Assembly (NCBI RefSeq): GCF_024723735.1
Contig: NZ_JANQDU010000004.1
Span: forward strand, 430,586 to 494,585
Direction of reading: 5' to 3'
Length of the DNA: 64,000 nucleotides
DNA from: Frigidibacter sp. ROC022
GTDB taxonomy: Bacteria; Pseudomonadota; Alphaproteobacteria; Rhodobacterales; Rhodobacteraceae
Part shown: one piece after another, positions 38,680-51,885 of the stretch
How positions within the stretch are numbered: the first letter of the stretch is position 1
Layout of the letters: every line of letters begins with the position of its first letter
The notes under the pieces: generated by a model
What the model saw: only the letters and a program-made list of their open reading frames with translations
What the model was told of the DNA's origin: nothing
The model's database searches: none
Position numbers and translations under genes: made by a program

Positions 38680-39912
38680 ATGTGGGAGACACTACTCGAC
38701 CGAATGCTCGGTCATCTGTTTCAGACCGGTCGCATCGAGGTGACATTGCCCTCGGGCCGGGTCCTGTCCGCCGGACAGGGCGATGCCGAGCCGGTGCGGG
38801 TAAGGGTGCATGATCCGAACCTGCCCCGCCGGGTGATCGCAAAGCCCGACCTCGCCGTCGGCGAGGCCTATATGGACGGCACGCTGACCATCGAGAATGA
38901 CGACCTGCGCGGCTTCCTGGCGCTGGCGACGCGCAATCTGCAAAACCGGGGCGCGTTCTGGACCAGCAAGCCCTATGTCCTGGCCAGCGCCGCCCTGCGC
39001 CGCATCGCCCAGCACAACCCGATCGGCCGGGCGCAGCGCAACGTGGCGCATCACTACGACCTGTCGGGCGAACTCTACGACCTGTTCCTCGATGCCGACC
39101 GGCAATATTCCTGCGCCTATTTCCGGCACCCCGGGGACACGCTGGAACAGGCCCAGGCGCAGAAGAAGGCCCATATCGCCGGCAAGCTGCTGCTGGAACC
39201 GGGGATGAGGGTGCTCGACATCGGCTGTGGCTGGGGCGGCATGGCGCTGACCCTGGCGCGGGACTACGGGGCCGAGGTGCTGGGCGTGACCCTCTCGCGC
39301 GAGCAGCATGCCGTGGCGACCGAGCGTGCCAGGGCCGAGGGGCTGGCCGACCGGGTCCAGTTCCGGCTCCAGGACTACCGCGAGGTGCAGGGCAGCTTCG
39401 ACCGCATCGTCTCGGTCGGCATGTTCGAACATGTCGGCGTGCCGCACTACCGCGAGTATTTCCGCCATGTCCGGCGGCTGCTGACCGGCGAGGGCGTGGC
39501 CCTGATCCACTCGATCGGCCGCTTCGGCCCGCCCGGCGCCACCGGCGGCTTCATCGACAAGTACATCTTCCCCGGCGGCTATGTCCCGGCGATGTCGGAA
39601 ATGGCCGCTGCGATCGAGCGTGAAGAGCTCTGCCCCACCGATCTCGAGGTCTGGCGCCTGCATTACGCCGAGACCCTGCGGCACTGGTACAACCGCTTCA
39701 TGGCCAATATCGACAAGGCGCGGGCGATCTATGACGAGCGCTTCTGCCGGATGTGGCGGTTCTACCTTGCCGCCTCGGAAATGACGTTCCGGGCCGGATC
39801 GCAGGGGGTCTTCCAGGTCCAGCTGGCCAAGAACCAGGAGGCGGTGCCGCTGACGCGCGAGTATCTCTACACCGAACCGCTCGAACACGGCCGCCGCCAC
39901 GCTGCGGAATAG
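38680..39912 (+). CDS. cfa: Cyclopropane-fatty-acyl-phospholipid synthase family protein
   Basis: 410 residues. The SAM-binding loop is VLDIGCGWGGMALTLARD (about residue 180), followed by GVTLSREQHAVA and FDRIVSVGMFEHVG, all typical of cyclopropane fatty acid synthase. The C-terminal part has FIDKYIFPGGYVPAMSE and the lipid-site HYAETLRHWYNRF. It methylenates unsaturated acyl chains of membrane phospholipids. The ATG at 38680 is the plausible start; the Shine-Dalgarno site is weak. Confidence 0.92.
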   Translation: MWETLLDRMLGHLFQTGRIEVTLPSGRVLSAGQGDAEPVRVRVHDPNLPRRVIAKPDLAVGEAYMDGTLTIENDDLRGFLALATRNLQNRGAFWTSKPYVLASAALRRIAQHNPIGRAQRNVAHHYDLSGELYDLFLDADRQYSCAYFRHPGDTLEQAQAQKKAHIAGKLLLEPGMRVLDIGCGWGGMALTLARDYGAEVLGVTLSREQHAVATERARAEGLADRVQFRLQDYREVQGSFDRIVSVGMFEHVGVPHYREYFRHVRRLLTGEGVALIHSIGRFGPPGATGGFIDKYIFPGGYVPAMSEMAAAIEREELCPTDLEVWRLHYAETLRHWYNRFMANIDKARAIYDERFCRMWRFYLAASEMTFRAGSQGVFQVQLAKNQEAVPLTREYLYTEPLEHGRRHAAE

Positions 39913-40032
39913 GGCGGGGCGCCCCTGTTGTGAATTTGCAAGGCAGGGCGCCCGGCATGGCCCCGAGTGTTGTCGCCGGAGTAGAGCCTGAGTAGCCTGC
40001 CCCGAACGACCTGCGTTTCGGTGGCGGTGCGG

Positions 40033-41355
40033 ATGAACCTTGGCAAGGACGACAGTTTCAGGGTTCCGGTCGTCCTGCTCCTGCTGGCCGTGGCCGCCGG
40101 CGCGGTGCTGCTGTCCTATCTGGCATTTTCCGAGGCCCTGTCAGCCGATCTTCTGGCCGTCTGGGCGGCTGGCCGGAATTTCGCGGAGGGCAATCTCGAC
40201 CAGATCTATCCGGTTTCGACGGGCATCTTCACCATGCTGCCTCCGGACGGCTGGTCTGCGCAATTTCTGGCGGACGGTTATGAAGAGAGCATCTATCCCT
40301 TCATCTACCCGCCGCTCTGGGCCGTTGTCGGTTCGGTCCTCTACCGGCTGGCCGACTTCTCCACCATTGTTCAGGTCGCCAGCTTCCTGAACCCGCTGAT
40401 GCTGGTCGCCACCCTTTGGATCGCATTGCGCAACAGTGTTCCCGCGGCATGGATGCCGGTCTGCTTCCTGCTGGGACTTGGCCTTCTCGCCACCGGGCTG
40501 AGCGCAAGGATCGCCCTCGAACAGAACCAGCCGCAGATTCTGGTGGCTTTCCTGACCGTGCTGGCGATCGACCGGCAACGCAATTGTGCCCCTCTCGGTG
40601 CCGGGGCGGCCCTGGCCCTGGCCGCCTCGCTGAAGATCTATCCGGCGCTCTATGCCCTGTTCTGGCTCGCCAGGGGCCAGAACCGCGCGGCTGCCGCCTT
40701 CGCCCTCGCAGGGGGGGCATTGGGGCTCACGTCCCTGCTCCTCGGCGGAATTCAGTTGCACCTGGAGTTCCTGCAGCAGCTTTCCGACATCTCCGGTACC
40801 GCGCTGGTGACCTATTTCACCTGGTCCGTCGACCCGACGGTCGCCCAGCTCTTCATGGCCGATCGGCTCGACAGCGTGCTTGAGCTGAGAAATGTCGCCG
40901 CGGACGAGGTCGCCACGGGCTGGTGGATACTGAAGAAGTCGGCACTCTGGCGCGGGCTTGATCTTGCGCTCCTGCTTGCGGTTCTGGCGGTGCTGGTCTT
41001 CGTTGCGCGCCGCACCCGCAGCATCCTGTTCTGGCCGGTTGCCTTCACGGCCCTGTCACTGGTCAGCCCGTTGAGCTGGGGCTACCATTATCTTGCGCCT
41101 CTTGTCTTTGCGCCGGCACTGCTCGTGCACCTCGGGATGCGGCGCGGCCTCGTGGCGCTGACCCTGGTCTTCGTGCCGCAAATGACCTTTCTTCTGGATT
41201 TCGACGTGGTCATGCAGTTCTGGAAATATGTCGCATTGCCTGCCGGAACGGCGTCGATGCTGTGCTACATGGCTTTTCTGGTTGTCGCGATGCGACGCGA
41301 GGATCGTGAATCCTTGGTGTCGCTCCCCTTGCGCCCCGGAACCCGCCAGCTATAA
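40033..41355 (+). CDS. Polytopic membrane protein, GT87/DUF2029-like
   Basis: About 440 residues with roughly ten hydrophobic segments. The early ADLLAVWAAGRNFAEGNLDQIY and SIYPFIYPPLWAVV (YPP motif after the second segment) and AASLKIYPALYALFWLARGQ fit the GT87/DUF2029 group, polyprenol-dependent mannosyltransferase-like membrane enzymes. The acceptor is unknown. Two starts are possible (GTG 40021, ATG 40033). It ends 31 bases before carB. Confidence 0.75.
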   Translation: MNLGKDDSFRVPVVLLLLAVAAGAVLLSYLAFSEALSADLLAVWAAGRNFAEGNLDQIYPVSTGIFTMLPPDGWSAQFLADGYEESIYPFIYPPLWAVVGSVLYRLADFSTIVQVASFLNPLMLVATLWIALRNSVPAAWMPVCFLLGLGLLATGLSARIALEQNQPQILVAFLTVLAIDRQRNCAPLGAGAALALAASLKIYPALYALFWLARGQNRAAAAFALAGGALGLTSLLLGGIQLHLEFLQQLSDISGTALVTYFTWSVDPTVAQLFMADRLDSVLELRNVAADEVATGWWILKKSALWRGLDLALLLAVLAVLVFVARRTRSILFWPVAFTALSLVSPLSWGYHYLAPLVFAPALLVHLGMRRGLVALTLVFVPQMTFLLDFDVVMQFWKYVALPAGTASMLCYMAFLVVAMRREDRESLVSLPLRPGTRQL

Positions 41356-41385
41356 CCCCGCCAGTTTGCCGCCCGGGGGATGACT

Positions 41386-44730
<3,345 letters not shown>

Positions 44731-44886
44731 GGCGCAACACTCCTCGCCGCGGTCGTATGCGCCGGCCACAAGAAGCTACTGGATCGACCCGCCCCATGCG
44801 ATGATGCGCCCACCCATGGAATGGCCATGCCGTCCGTGAAGAGGGATACAGGGATAGGGAAGACCAGTTTGGGCCGCACCGCCGCG

Positions 44887-46224
44887 ATGAATGTCATCTT
44901 GATCAGTCTGGATGATGCCGTCGCCTTCTGGAACTATAAGTCGATCTTCGGCGAAGCCCTGCAAACGCCCAACCTCGATCGCATCTGCGCACAATCGACC
45001 GCCTTTCATGCCGCCTATTGCCAGGCGCCGGTTTGCAGCCCCTCGCGCGCCAGTTTCATGTCGGGAAAATCCCCGCATCAAACCGGGGTCACGGCGTCGG
45101 ACAAGAACTACTTCGACAAGATCCCGCCCGAGTCGATGTGGCCGTATCTACTCAAGCAGAATGGCTATTTCTGCTCGTCCGGCGGCAAGGTGATGCGCGG
45201 CTTCGCTCCCTTGCCCGGCGACATCCACGATACGCTCTACTCGGACCGGCGCCGGCGGTTCAAATCGGCCCGCCGCAAGAGATTTTACGATTCCGAAACC
45301 ATGCCGGGCCCCGACAAGCAGGTAGAGCTTGGCGGCTTTCGCGGCGGTCTGGCGACAGTCAACGAAGAAGAAGATCAGGATTACTACGATTATCAGGTCG
45401 CAGACTCGGCCGAACTGTTTCTGGGCCGATACTCGCGCGACGCCCCCTTCTATCGCGAAGTCGGATTTGCCGGAACCCATGGCCCCTGGATGACACCCCT
45501 GCGTTTCAAGGAGATGTACAGGGTCAAGAGCATTCAAAAGCCGGAGGCCTGGAAAGCGGGTTTCGGCGAAAGCGCGTTCATGGAGCTGAATTACCCCGGC
45601 AACATCGACAATAGCCGCCTCAAGTTTTGGAAGAACAGCGTCCGCAACTATTTTTCGGCGTTGACCCACACCGACCTTCATTTGGGGCGCGTCTGGGACG
45701 CGATCAAGGCTTCACCCCATGCCGACAACACACTGGTTGTCATCTTGTCCGATCATCGCCTGCATCTCGGAGAACGGAACCGCTTTCGCAAGCACACGCT
45801 GTGGGAGCAGGTCGCGAACGTCCCATTGATCATTCACGACCCGAGAAGGCCCCGGGAACAGGTAGTCAACGATCCGGTTGCGTTGATGGATATCGGCCCG
45901 ACGGTCATGGAGTATCTTGGCCTGCCGCCGCTGGCCGATTGCGTCGGACGTTCCCTGGTTCCGCAGATGGAGGGAGAGAGCGTACCGGATCGGGCGGTGC
46001 CGACCTTCCTCGAGCAAAGCGCCGGCATTCGGAAAGGCAAATTCCGATTCATCCGCTACGGCGATGGAACGACCCAGCTTTACGATCTTTCCGCAGACTG
46101 GTGGCAGACAAAGGAACTCGGCCCCGACCATCCCGACCATGCGGCCATGCGTGCGGCCCATGCCGCCTGCTGCAAGGAATACGGGTTTGACGTTGAACGG
46201 GCTGAAAAACAGGGCCGCCCGTAG
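44887..46224 (+). CDS. Sulfatase family hydrolase (Cys-type formylglycine motif)
   Basis: About 445 residues from this start. The N-terminal metal Asps are in LISLDDA; C50 in VCSPSRASFMSG is the formylglycine site (C-x-P-x-R); SPHQTGV follows. The late motif, normally SDHG-x-x-LGE, reads SDHRLHLGE here. The group contains choline-sulfatase-like and iduronate-sulfatase-like enzymes; substrate unknown and no signal peptide is obvious. Upstream in-frame ATGs (44821, 44827) could extend it. Codon use looks less GC-rich than that of carB, a hint of transfer. No sulfatase-modifying enzyme is adjacent. Confidence 0.8.
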   Translation: MNVILISLDDAVAFWNYKSIFGEALQTPNLDRICAQSTAFHAAYCQAPVCSPSRASFMSGKSPHQTGVTASDKNYFDKIPPESMWPYLLKQNGYFCSSGGKVMRGFAPLPGDIHDTLYSDRRRRFKSARRKRFYDSETMPGPDKQVELGGFRGGLATVNEEEDQDYYDYQVADSAELFLGRYSRDAPFYREVGFAGTHGPWMTPLRFKEMYRVKSIQKPEAWKAGFGESAFMELNYPGNIDNSRLKFWKNSVRNYFSALTHTDLHLGRVWDAIKASPHADNTLVVILSDHRLHLGERNRFRKHTLWEQVANVPLIIHDPRRPREQVVNDPVALMDIGPTVMEYLGLPPLADCVGRSLVPQMEGESVPDRAVPTFLEQSAGIRKGKFRFIRYGDGTTQLYDLSADWWQTKELGPDHPDHAAMRAAHAACCKEYGFDVERAEKQGRP

Positions 46225-46514
46225 GGTGCACCTCGGCGCACCACTCAACGCCGCCACGCCGGCCACTTCTTCGCCCGCTCTGCAAGGGCTTCCGCGGCCC
46301 GATTGCCCCCAACCTGTTCGGCCAAAGCCGACACGACATCCGGGTTTGCCGCCATCCCCAGTCGCGTGAACGCCTCTGCTGCCGTTTTCGGTCCCGCAGG
46401 CTGCCTGCTCGTACGTACGACCCGACATTTGCCATACTGGTGAGGTGCATGCTTCCCCTTGCCAACACGCCCCCCATCCCGCACCCTCCTTACCCAACGG
46501 AAAGGACACCGCCC

Positions 46515-46874
46515 ATGCTCGCCCGCCGCCACATCCTCGCCCTGCTCCTCGGTCTTGCCGCCACGCCAACCGTCGCGCAGAACGTCCAGCCCGGCCCGGT
46601 GCTGCAGGTTGCCGGCAGCTATACCGCGCAGGGGCTCTATCCGGACGGGACGATCTATTCCGGCCTGGTCGAGATCGCGCAGAACGGCGGCCGGGTGGCG
46701 ATGACCTGGAACATCGAGGGCGAGACCTATCAGGGCACCGGGCTGATCGACGGCCGGGTGATGGCGGTGGACTGGGGCGATGCCACGCCGATCGTCTACA
46801 TCATCATGCCGGACCACGAGCTGCACGGCACCTGGAATGACGGGCTGGCGCTCGAAAAACTGACCCCGCGCTAG
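46515..46874 (+). CDS. Small secreted beta-rich protein
   Basis: 119 residues. A signal peptide of about 21 residues (HILALLLGLAATPTVAQ) precedes a short domain with a repeated pattern of Tyr, Gly and Trp: GLYPDGTIYSGLVEIAQNGG, TYQGTGLIDGRVMAVDWG. I recall similar hypothetical proteins in related bacteria but no assigned function. The ATG at 46515 follows AAAGGA. A longer frame to 46440 would start before the signal peptide. Confidence 0.65.
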   Translation: MLARRHILALLLGLAATPTVAQNVQPGPVLQVAGSYTAQGLYPDGTIYSGLVEIAQNGGRVAMTWNIEGETYQGTGLIDGRVMAVDWGDATPIVYIIMPDHELHGTWNDGLALEKLTPR

Positions 46875-46916
46875 GGTTAAGCCGAATTAACCAGAATTTT
46901 CCCAATGAATTCAAAC

Positions 46917-46931
46917 CGTCCCCATGGGGAC
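46917..46931 (+). other. Short hairpin between the secreted-protein gene and tdk
   Basis: GTCCCC-CAT-GGGGAC makes a 6-bp stem in the 104-base gap. A second GC-rich partial repeat with CCGGC and TTT follows (46932-46964). Together they may slow transcription before tdk; evidence is weak. Confidence 0.25.
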
Positions 46932-46978
46932 GCCGGCGGGCCCTTGCCCGGGCCCCCGGCTTTGGCTAATCGGCGGGC

Positions 46979-47557
46979 ATGGCCAAGCTCTATTTCCACT
47001 ACTCCACCATGAACGCCGGGAAATCGACCCTGCTGCTGCAGGCGGCGCATAACTATGTCGAGATGGGGATGGAGCCCTACCTGCTCACCTTCGCCTTCGA
47101 CGACCGCGCCGGCAAGGGCCGGATCGGCAGCCGGATCGGGATCGCGAAAGACGCCGACACGCTGGTGCAGGGCGAGGACCTGTTCGACAAGATCGCGGCG
47201 CGGCAGGCCCGCGGCCCGGTCGCCTGCGTCTTCATCGACGAGGCGCAATGGCTCTCGAAGGAGCAGGTCTGGCAACTGGCCCGGGCGGTGGACGACCTGA
47301 ACGTGCCGGTGATGTGCTACGGGCTGCGGGTCGATTTTCAGGGCAACCTGTTTCCGGGATCCGCCGCGCTGCTGGCCTGGGCCGACGAGATGCGCGAGGC
47401 GCGGACGATCTGCCACTGCGGGCGCAAGGCGACGATGGTGGTGCGGCTCGGCCCCGACGGCAAGGCGCAGCGCGAAGGCGAACAGATCCAGGTCGGCGGC
47501 AACGAGACCTACCGCTCGCTCTGCCGCCGCCACTGGCGCGAGGCGGTCGAGCGCTGA
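46979..47557 (+). CDS. tdk: Thymidine kinase (type II)
   Basis: 192 residues. The P-loop is STMNAGKSTLLL (residues 9-20), Walker B-like FIDEAQWL holds the catalytic Glu, and the lasso region with a zinc Cys set is present (ICHCGRKATM, SLCRRHW). It phosphorylates thymidine in pyrimidine salvage. Length is typical of the family. It is convergent with csaA, with 6 bases between the stops. Confidence 0.95.
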   Translation: MAKLYFHYSTMNAGKSTLLLQAAHNYVEMGMEPYLLTFAFDDRAGKGRIGSRIGIAKDADTLVQGEDLFDKIAARQARGPVACVFIDEAQWLSKEQVWQLARAVDDLNVPVMCYGLRVDFQGNLFPGSAALLAWADEMREARTICHCGRKATMVVRLGPDGKAQREGEQIQVGGNETYRSLCRRHWREAVER

Positions 47558-47563
47558 GTCCGT

Positions 47564-47914
47564 CTAGAACAGCCGTCCGCCCAGGGGCACCTCCTGTCCC
47601 GGTTCCAGCAGCACCACCTCGCCTTCGGCATCCGGCACGCCGAGCACCAGCACTTCCGACATGAACTTGCCGATCTGCCGCGGCGGGAAATTCACCACGG
47701 CGATGACCTGCCGCCCGACCAGGGCTTCGGGTGTATAGTGCCGGGTGATCTGTGCCGAGGACTTCTTCTCGCCGATCTCGGGCCCGAAATCGACGCGCAG
47801 CTTGATCGCCGGCTTGCGGGCCTCGGGATAGGGTTCGGCGGCGGTGATGACGCCGACCCGGATATCGACCTTCAGGAAATCGTCGAAGCTGATCTGCGGG
47901 CTGGTCTTGCTCAT
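47564..47914 (-). CDS. csaA: tRNA-binding protein CsaA
   Basis: 116 residues comprising one tRNA-binding OB-fold domain: [31 protein letters not shown], and [20 protein letters not shown]. CsaA dimers bind tRNA-like structures and have been described as secretion chaperones. Its start overlaps the proC stop (ATGA), so the two are co-translated. Confidence 0.88.
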   Translation of the reverse strand: MSKTSPQISFDDFLKVDIRVGVITAAEPYPEARKPAIKLRVDFGPEIGEKKSSAQITRHYTPEALVGRQVIAVVNFPPRQIGKFMSEVLVLGVPDAEGEVVLLEPGQEVPLGGRLF

Positions 47915-48723
47915 GCGCCCAGTTCCTTTCCGCGATCGGCGGCCGCCTTGACGGCCCGGGGCAGCAGGGCGGGAAAGCCGGTCTCGGGGTTCATCAGCAC
48001 CTCGAGCGCCGCCGCGGTCGTGCCGCCGGGAGAGGTGACGTTGACCCGCAGCTGGCCGGGGTCCTCGGACGACTGTTCGGCCAGCGCACCGGCGCCGCCG
48101 ACGGTGGCCTTGGCGAGCGTCATCGCAAGATCGGCGGGCAGGCCCTGGGCCTCACCGGCGGCAGCCAGTGTCTCGATCAGGTGGAAGACATAGGCCGGAC
48201 CCGATCCCGAGACCGCCGTCACCGCGTCCATCTGATGTTCGCCGTCCAGTCGGACGGTCTGGCCGACCGCCGAGAGCAGCGCCTCGGCCATGGCCATGTG
48301 CGCTTCGGTCGCATGGGCATTGCCGGTCAGCGCGGTGATGCCGCGCCCGATGGCGGCCGGGGTATTCGGCATCGCACGGATCAGCGGCGTCTCGGCGCCG
48401 AGAACCGCCTCGTAGGCGGCGATCCGGATTCCGGCGGCGACGGTCAGGAACAGGGTCGTGCCATTGCCCAGGGCGGCCAGGACCGGCAGGGCATCGCCCA
48501 TCATCTGCGGCTTCACGGCGATCAGCACGATGGCCGGATCGGGCGGCAGTTCGGCGTTCAGATGCACGCCGGTGCCTTTCAGCCAGTCCGAGGGCGCCGG
48601 GTCCAGCACCCAGACCGCATCCGGCGACAGCCCGCCGGCCAGCCAGCCGGCCAGCATGGCCGATCCCATCTTGCCGCAGCCGAGCAGCACCAGCCCGCGA
48701 CGTTCGATTTCCGAATGGTCCAT
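47911..48723 (-). CDS. proC: Pyrroline-5-carboxylate reductase
   Basis: 270 residues. The NAD(P)-binding motif is [15 protein letters not shown], followed by [18 protein letters not shown] and the signature region [35 protein letters not shown] is near the end. It makes the final step to proline. A ybjN-like gene lies upstream on the same strand, 78 bases away. Confidence 0.95.
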   Translation of the reverse strand: MDHSEIERRGLVLLGCGKMGSAMLAGWLAGGLSPDAVWVLDPAPSDWLKGTGVHLNAELPPDPAIVLIAVKPQMMGDALPVLAALGNGTTLFLTVAAGIRIAAYEAVLGAETPLIRAMPNTPAAIGRGITALTGNAHATEAHMAMAEALLSAVGQTVRLDGEHQMDAVTAVSGSGPAYVFHLIETLAAAGEAQGLPADLAMTLAKATVGGAGALAEQSSEDPGQLRVNVTSPGGTTAAALEVLMNPETGFPALLPRAVKAAADRGKELGA

Positions 48724-48801
48724 GTATTCCCCGTGTTTCAGAGCGTTTCGCGGCCGGCGCCTGCGGCCCGGTCCGGCAATCCGCTGTCAGCGGGGCAGAG
48801 C

Positions 48802-49305
48802 TTAGGCGCGGCCGTAGGCCTCGGCAATGGCGACCTGCATCGACTCCTCGATCGAGCGGTTGCCCCAGGTGGCCAGCTGGAACGCGGGATAATAGCGCTC
48901 GGCGGCAAGAACGGCGGTGGCGATCATCGTGTCGATCTGCTCCAGCGTCGCCAGTTGTCCGCCGGTCAGGACCAGCCCGTAGCGGAACACCATCAGGCGT
49001 TGCTCTTCCCACCAGGTGAAGGCGCCGGCCCAGCAGGAATCGTTGATCCGGTTCAGCAGTTCGTAGAGCTCGGCGTGCTTGTCTTCGGGAGGCTCCATCT
49101 CGAAGGTGCAGATCAGCCGCAGGGTCTCGTCATGAGAGGACCAGGCGAGGGTGATCGAATAGGTCCGCCACTGGCCTTCCACGGCCATCGCGATCTGGTC
49201 GTCGGCAACGCGGTCGAACTCCCATTCGTGGTGCTCGGCGATGCTTTCGACGATGTCGATGGGGTGAAGATCTTCCGTCTGGAGATAATTCTCGGAAAGC
49301 GACAT
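48802..49305 (-). CDS. YbjN domain-containing protein
   Basis: 167 residues of the YbjN/type III secretion chaperone-like fold: EDLHPIDIVESIAEHHEWEF, WRTYSITLAWSSHDETLRLI, and CTFEMEPP. Related proteins are linked to sensory or stress responses, but the biochemical role is unknown. The ATG at 49305 follows GAGG. It lies upstream of proC in what may be one operon. The 252-base gap upstream (49306-49557) has a 12-bp palindrome CCAAGGCCTTGG at 49346-49357 but no gene I can support. Confidence 0.8.
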   Translation of the reverse strand: MSLSENYLQTEDLHPIDIVESIAEHHEWEFDRVADDQIAMAVEGQWRTYSITLAWSSHDETLRLICTFEMEPPEDKHAELYELLNRINDSCWAGAFTWWEEQRLMVFRYGLVLTGGQLATLEQIDTMIATAVLAAERYYPAFQLATWGNRSIEESMQVAIAEAYGRA

Positions 49306-49557
49306 GCCCGGCCTCTTTGATTTATGGCCCTGTGCTTTCATTGACCCAAGGCCTTGGTGCCTGCTCAAGGTGAGGGAAGATCTTGCCCCTCGCCTACGAG
49401 ATATAGTGGGCGTTGCTCGGAATCCTGTAAAGCGCTTTCTTGGGGATAACTCCGCTTTCCCGGCGGCATCGGGAAATCAGCTGTGGAGAACAGCGGGCGC
49501 GGACCCGCCGCGCATCGGCATCGGGGAGAGAGCGGGCCGGGCGGCCGTGGCCCTGTC

Positions 49558-49818
49558 TCAGGCCTTGGTCTTGGGGGCGGAACCGGCTTCGAGCGCGTCG
49601 AGCCTTGCGCGCAGTTCCTCGTTCTCTTCGCGGGCCTTCACCGCCATTGCCCGGACGGCTTCGAACTCATCCCGGGTGACGAAATCGCGATCGGCCATCC
49701 AGCGGTCGATGAAGCCGCGCATCGCGGTCTCGGCCTCGGTCTTGGCGCCCTGGGCGACGCCCATCGCGTTGGACATCAGCCTGGAGATATCCTCGAACAT
49801 CTTGTTGCTGGTCTGCAT
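49558..49818 (-). CDS. ubiK: Ubiquinone biosynthesis accessory factor UbiK (BMFP family)
   Basis: 86 residues: an amphipathic N-terminal helix with MFEDISRLMSNAMG, then the basic/aromatic segment, VTRDEFEAVRAMAVKAREENEELRARL forming a coiled coil near the C-terminus. This is the membrane-fusogenic BMFP layout (YqiC/UbiK), which helps the Ubi complex in aerobic ubiquinone synthesis. GGAGG stands before the ATG. It is divergent from lgt. Confidence 0.85.
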   Translation of the reverse strand: MQTSNKMFEDISRLMSNAMGVAQGAKTEAETAMRGFIDRWMADRDFVTRDEFEAVRAMAVKAREENEELRARLDALEAGSAPKTKA

Positions 49819-49924
49819 CCGGGCCTCCGCCGCCGCTGTGGTTCATGAGCCAGATATGGGATGTCGGGACGGCAAGGGCAACCCCGGTTGACTTCCCGCC
49901 GCCCCCCGGCAAGGAATGCCAGCC

Positions 49925-50815
49925 ATGCTGGCGGTCATTCAATTCCCCAATATCTCGCCAGAGGTCTTTCCCTGGCCGATCTTCGGTTATGTGCTGCCGC
50001 TGCGCTGGTATGCCCTGGCCTATATCGCCGGAATCCTGATCGGCTGGCGAATCCTGATCGGGCTGGCCAGGCGCCCCCGGCTGTGGGGCGGCGAGTCGGC
50101 CCCGTTCAGTGTCCGGCAGGCCGAGGATTTCATGACCTGGGCGATCCTCGGGATCATTCTGGGGGGCAGGCTGGGTTTCGTGCTGTTCTATCAACCGGGC
50201 CATTACCTGAGCCATCCGTTGGACATTCCCAAGGTCTGGCAGGGCGGGATGTCGTTTCACGGCGGCTTTCTGGGCGTGGTGACGGCGGTGCTGCTCTATG
50301 CCCGCAAGGAGGGTATCCGGCTGTCGGCGCTGGCGGACGGGATCGCGGTTTCGACGCCGGTCGGCCTGATGCTGGGACGGATCGCGAATTTCATCAATGC
50401 CGAGCTTTGGGGGCGCCCCTCCGATCTGCCCTGGGCGGTGGTGTTCCCGGGACAGGCGGCGCAGGATTGCCCCGGCGTGATCGGCCCCTGTGCCCGGCAT
50501 CCGTCGCAATTGTACGAGGCCGGGCTCGAAGGCGTGCTTCTGGGGCTGGTGCTGTGGCTGGCCGTGACCCGGTTCCGCAGCCTGAGCCGGCCCTGGATGA
50601 CCACGGGCCTCTTCGTCATGGGCTATGGTATGGCGCGGTTCGTGGTCGAGTTCTTCCGGCTGGCGGATGCCGAGTTCATCACCCCCGACAATCCCTATGG
50701 CCATGTGCTGCGGATGGGGGAATACGGGCTGACCATGGGCCAGCTGCTGTCGCTGCCGATGATCGCGGTCGGCCTGGCGCTGGCGCTCTGGGCGGCGCGG
50801 CGGCCGCCACGATGA
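49925..50815 (+). CDS. lgt: Prolipoprotein diacylglyceryl transferase
   Basis: 296 residues with seven membrane segments. The key region is [17 protein letters not shown] (with the essential His), followed by [17 protein letters not shown] and [12 protein letters not shown], the Lgt signatures. It attaches diacylglycerol to the lipobox Cys of prolipoproteins such as the M48 protein encoded 3 kb away. ATG 49925 is 9 bases after AAGGA; the ATG at 49916 is too close to it. Confidence 0.96.
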   Translation: MLAVIQFPNISPEVFPWPIFGYVLPLRWYALAYIAGILIGWRILIGLARRPRLWGGESAPFSVRQAEDFMTWAILGIILGGRLGFVLFYQPGHYLSHPLDIPKVWQGGMSFHGGFLGVVTAVLLYARKEGIRLSALADGIAVSTPVGLMLGRIANFINAELWGRPSDLPWAVVFPGQAAQDCPGVIGPCARHPSQLYEAGLEGVLLGLVLWLAVTRFRSLSRPWMTTGLFVMGYGMARFVVEFFRLADAEFITPDNPYGHVLRMGEYGLTMGQLLSLPMIAVGLALALWAARRPPR

Positions 50816-51885
50816 CCCCGCTGGCCGGTCAGCTTCTGCGCCGGATCGCGGCCTCGGGGCCGCTGACGGTGGCCGAGTACATGGCCGAATGCCTGCTGCA
50901 TCCCGAGCATGGGTATTACGCCACCCGCGACCCGTTCGGGGTGGGCGGCGATTTCACCACCGCGCCCGAGATCAGCCAGATGTTCGGAGAGTTGCTGGGG
51001 CTGTGCCTGGCGCAGAGCTGGATGGATCAGGGGAGCCCGGCGCCTTTCGCGCTGGCCGAACTGGGCCCGGGGCGAGGCACGTTGATGGCCGACATCCTGC
51101 GCGCCACGGCGCGGGTGCCGGGCTTTGCCGAGGCGGTGCAGGTCTGGCTGGTCGAGGCCTCGGCGCATCTCAGGCTGAAGCAGCAGGCGGCGCTGCCCGA
51201 CCATGCGCCACACTGGGTGGACAAGACCGCCGACCTGCCGCAATTGCCGCTGTTCCTGGTGGCCAACGAGTTCTTCGACGCCCTGCCGATCCGCCAGTTC
51301 GTCCGCCAGGGGGACTGCTGGCGCGAGCGGGTGATCGGCAGCACGCCCGAGGGGACCGGCCTGGCCTGGGGCCTGACCGAGCCGGTGCCGGTGGCGGCCC
51401 TGGCGCATCGGCTGGCGGACACGCGCGACGGTGATCTGGTCGAGGTCTGCCCCAGTGCCGCGCCGATCCTGCGCGAGGTGACGGCCCGGATCGCGGCGCA
51501 TGGCGGCGCGGCGCTGGTGTTCGATTACGGCGACTGGCGCTCGCTCGGCGATACCCTGCAGGCGCTGCGGGCCCACGCGCCTGCCGATCCGCTGGACGAA
51601 CCGGGCGAGGCCGACCTGACCGCGCATGTCGATTTCGAATCGCTGGCCCGGGCGGCGCCGGAACTGGGTGTCAGCGCGATGCAGACCCAGGGGGCGGTGT
51701 TGCAGTCGCTGGGGATCGAGGCCCGGACCGCCGCGCTGGCCCGCGGGCTGGAGGGGGCGGCACTGGAAAGTCACCTTGCCGCGCATCGCCGCTTGACCGC
51801 CCCCTCGGAAATGGGAACCTTGTTCAAGACTCTGGCCTTCGCTCCAAAGGACGCGGCGCTTCCACCCGGGTATCATGGCACTTGA
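50812..51885 (+). CDS. MidA/NDUFAF7-like SAM-dependent methyltransferase (DUF185)
   Basis: 357 residues. N-terminal [20 protein letters not shown] and [16 protein letters not shown], then the SAM loop [17 protein letters not shown], and [16 protein letters not shown] identify the MidA/NDUFAF7 group. The mitochondrial member methylates an Arg of complex I subunit NDUFS2, so a role in respiratory complex I assembly is likely. It overlaps lgt by ATGA and pgeF by 11 bases, a tight operon. Confidence 0.9.
   Translation: MTPLAGQLLRRIAASGPLTVAEYMAECLLHPEHGYYATRDPFGVGGDFTTAPEISQMFGELLGLCLAQSWMDQGSPAPFALAELGPGRGTLMADILRATARVPGFAEAVQVWLVEASAHLRLKQQAALPDHAPHWVDKTADLPQLPLFLVANEFFDALPIRQFVRQGDCWRERVIGSTPEGTGLAWGLTEPVPVAALAHRLADTRDGDLVEVCPSAAPILREVTARIAAHGGAALVFDYGDWRSLGDTLQALRAHAPADPLDEPGEADLTAHVDFESLARAAPELGVSAMQTQGAVLQSLGIEARTAALARGLEGAALESHLAAHRRLTAPSEMGTLFKTLAFAPKDAALPPGYHGT

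Noticed and set aside
49306..49557. A small structured RNA gene between the ybjN-like gene and ubiK
   Set aside because: Two short palindromes exist (49346-49357 and 49429-49438), but there is no promoter-terminator pair and no match to a known RNA.
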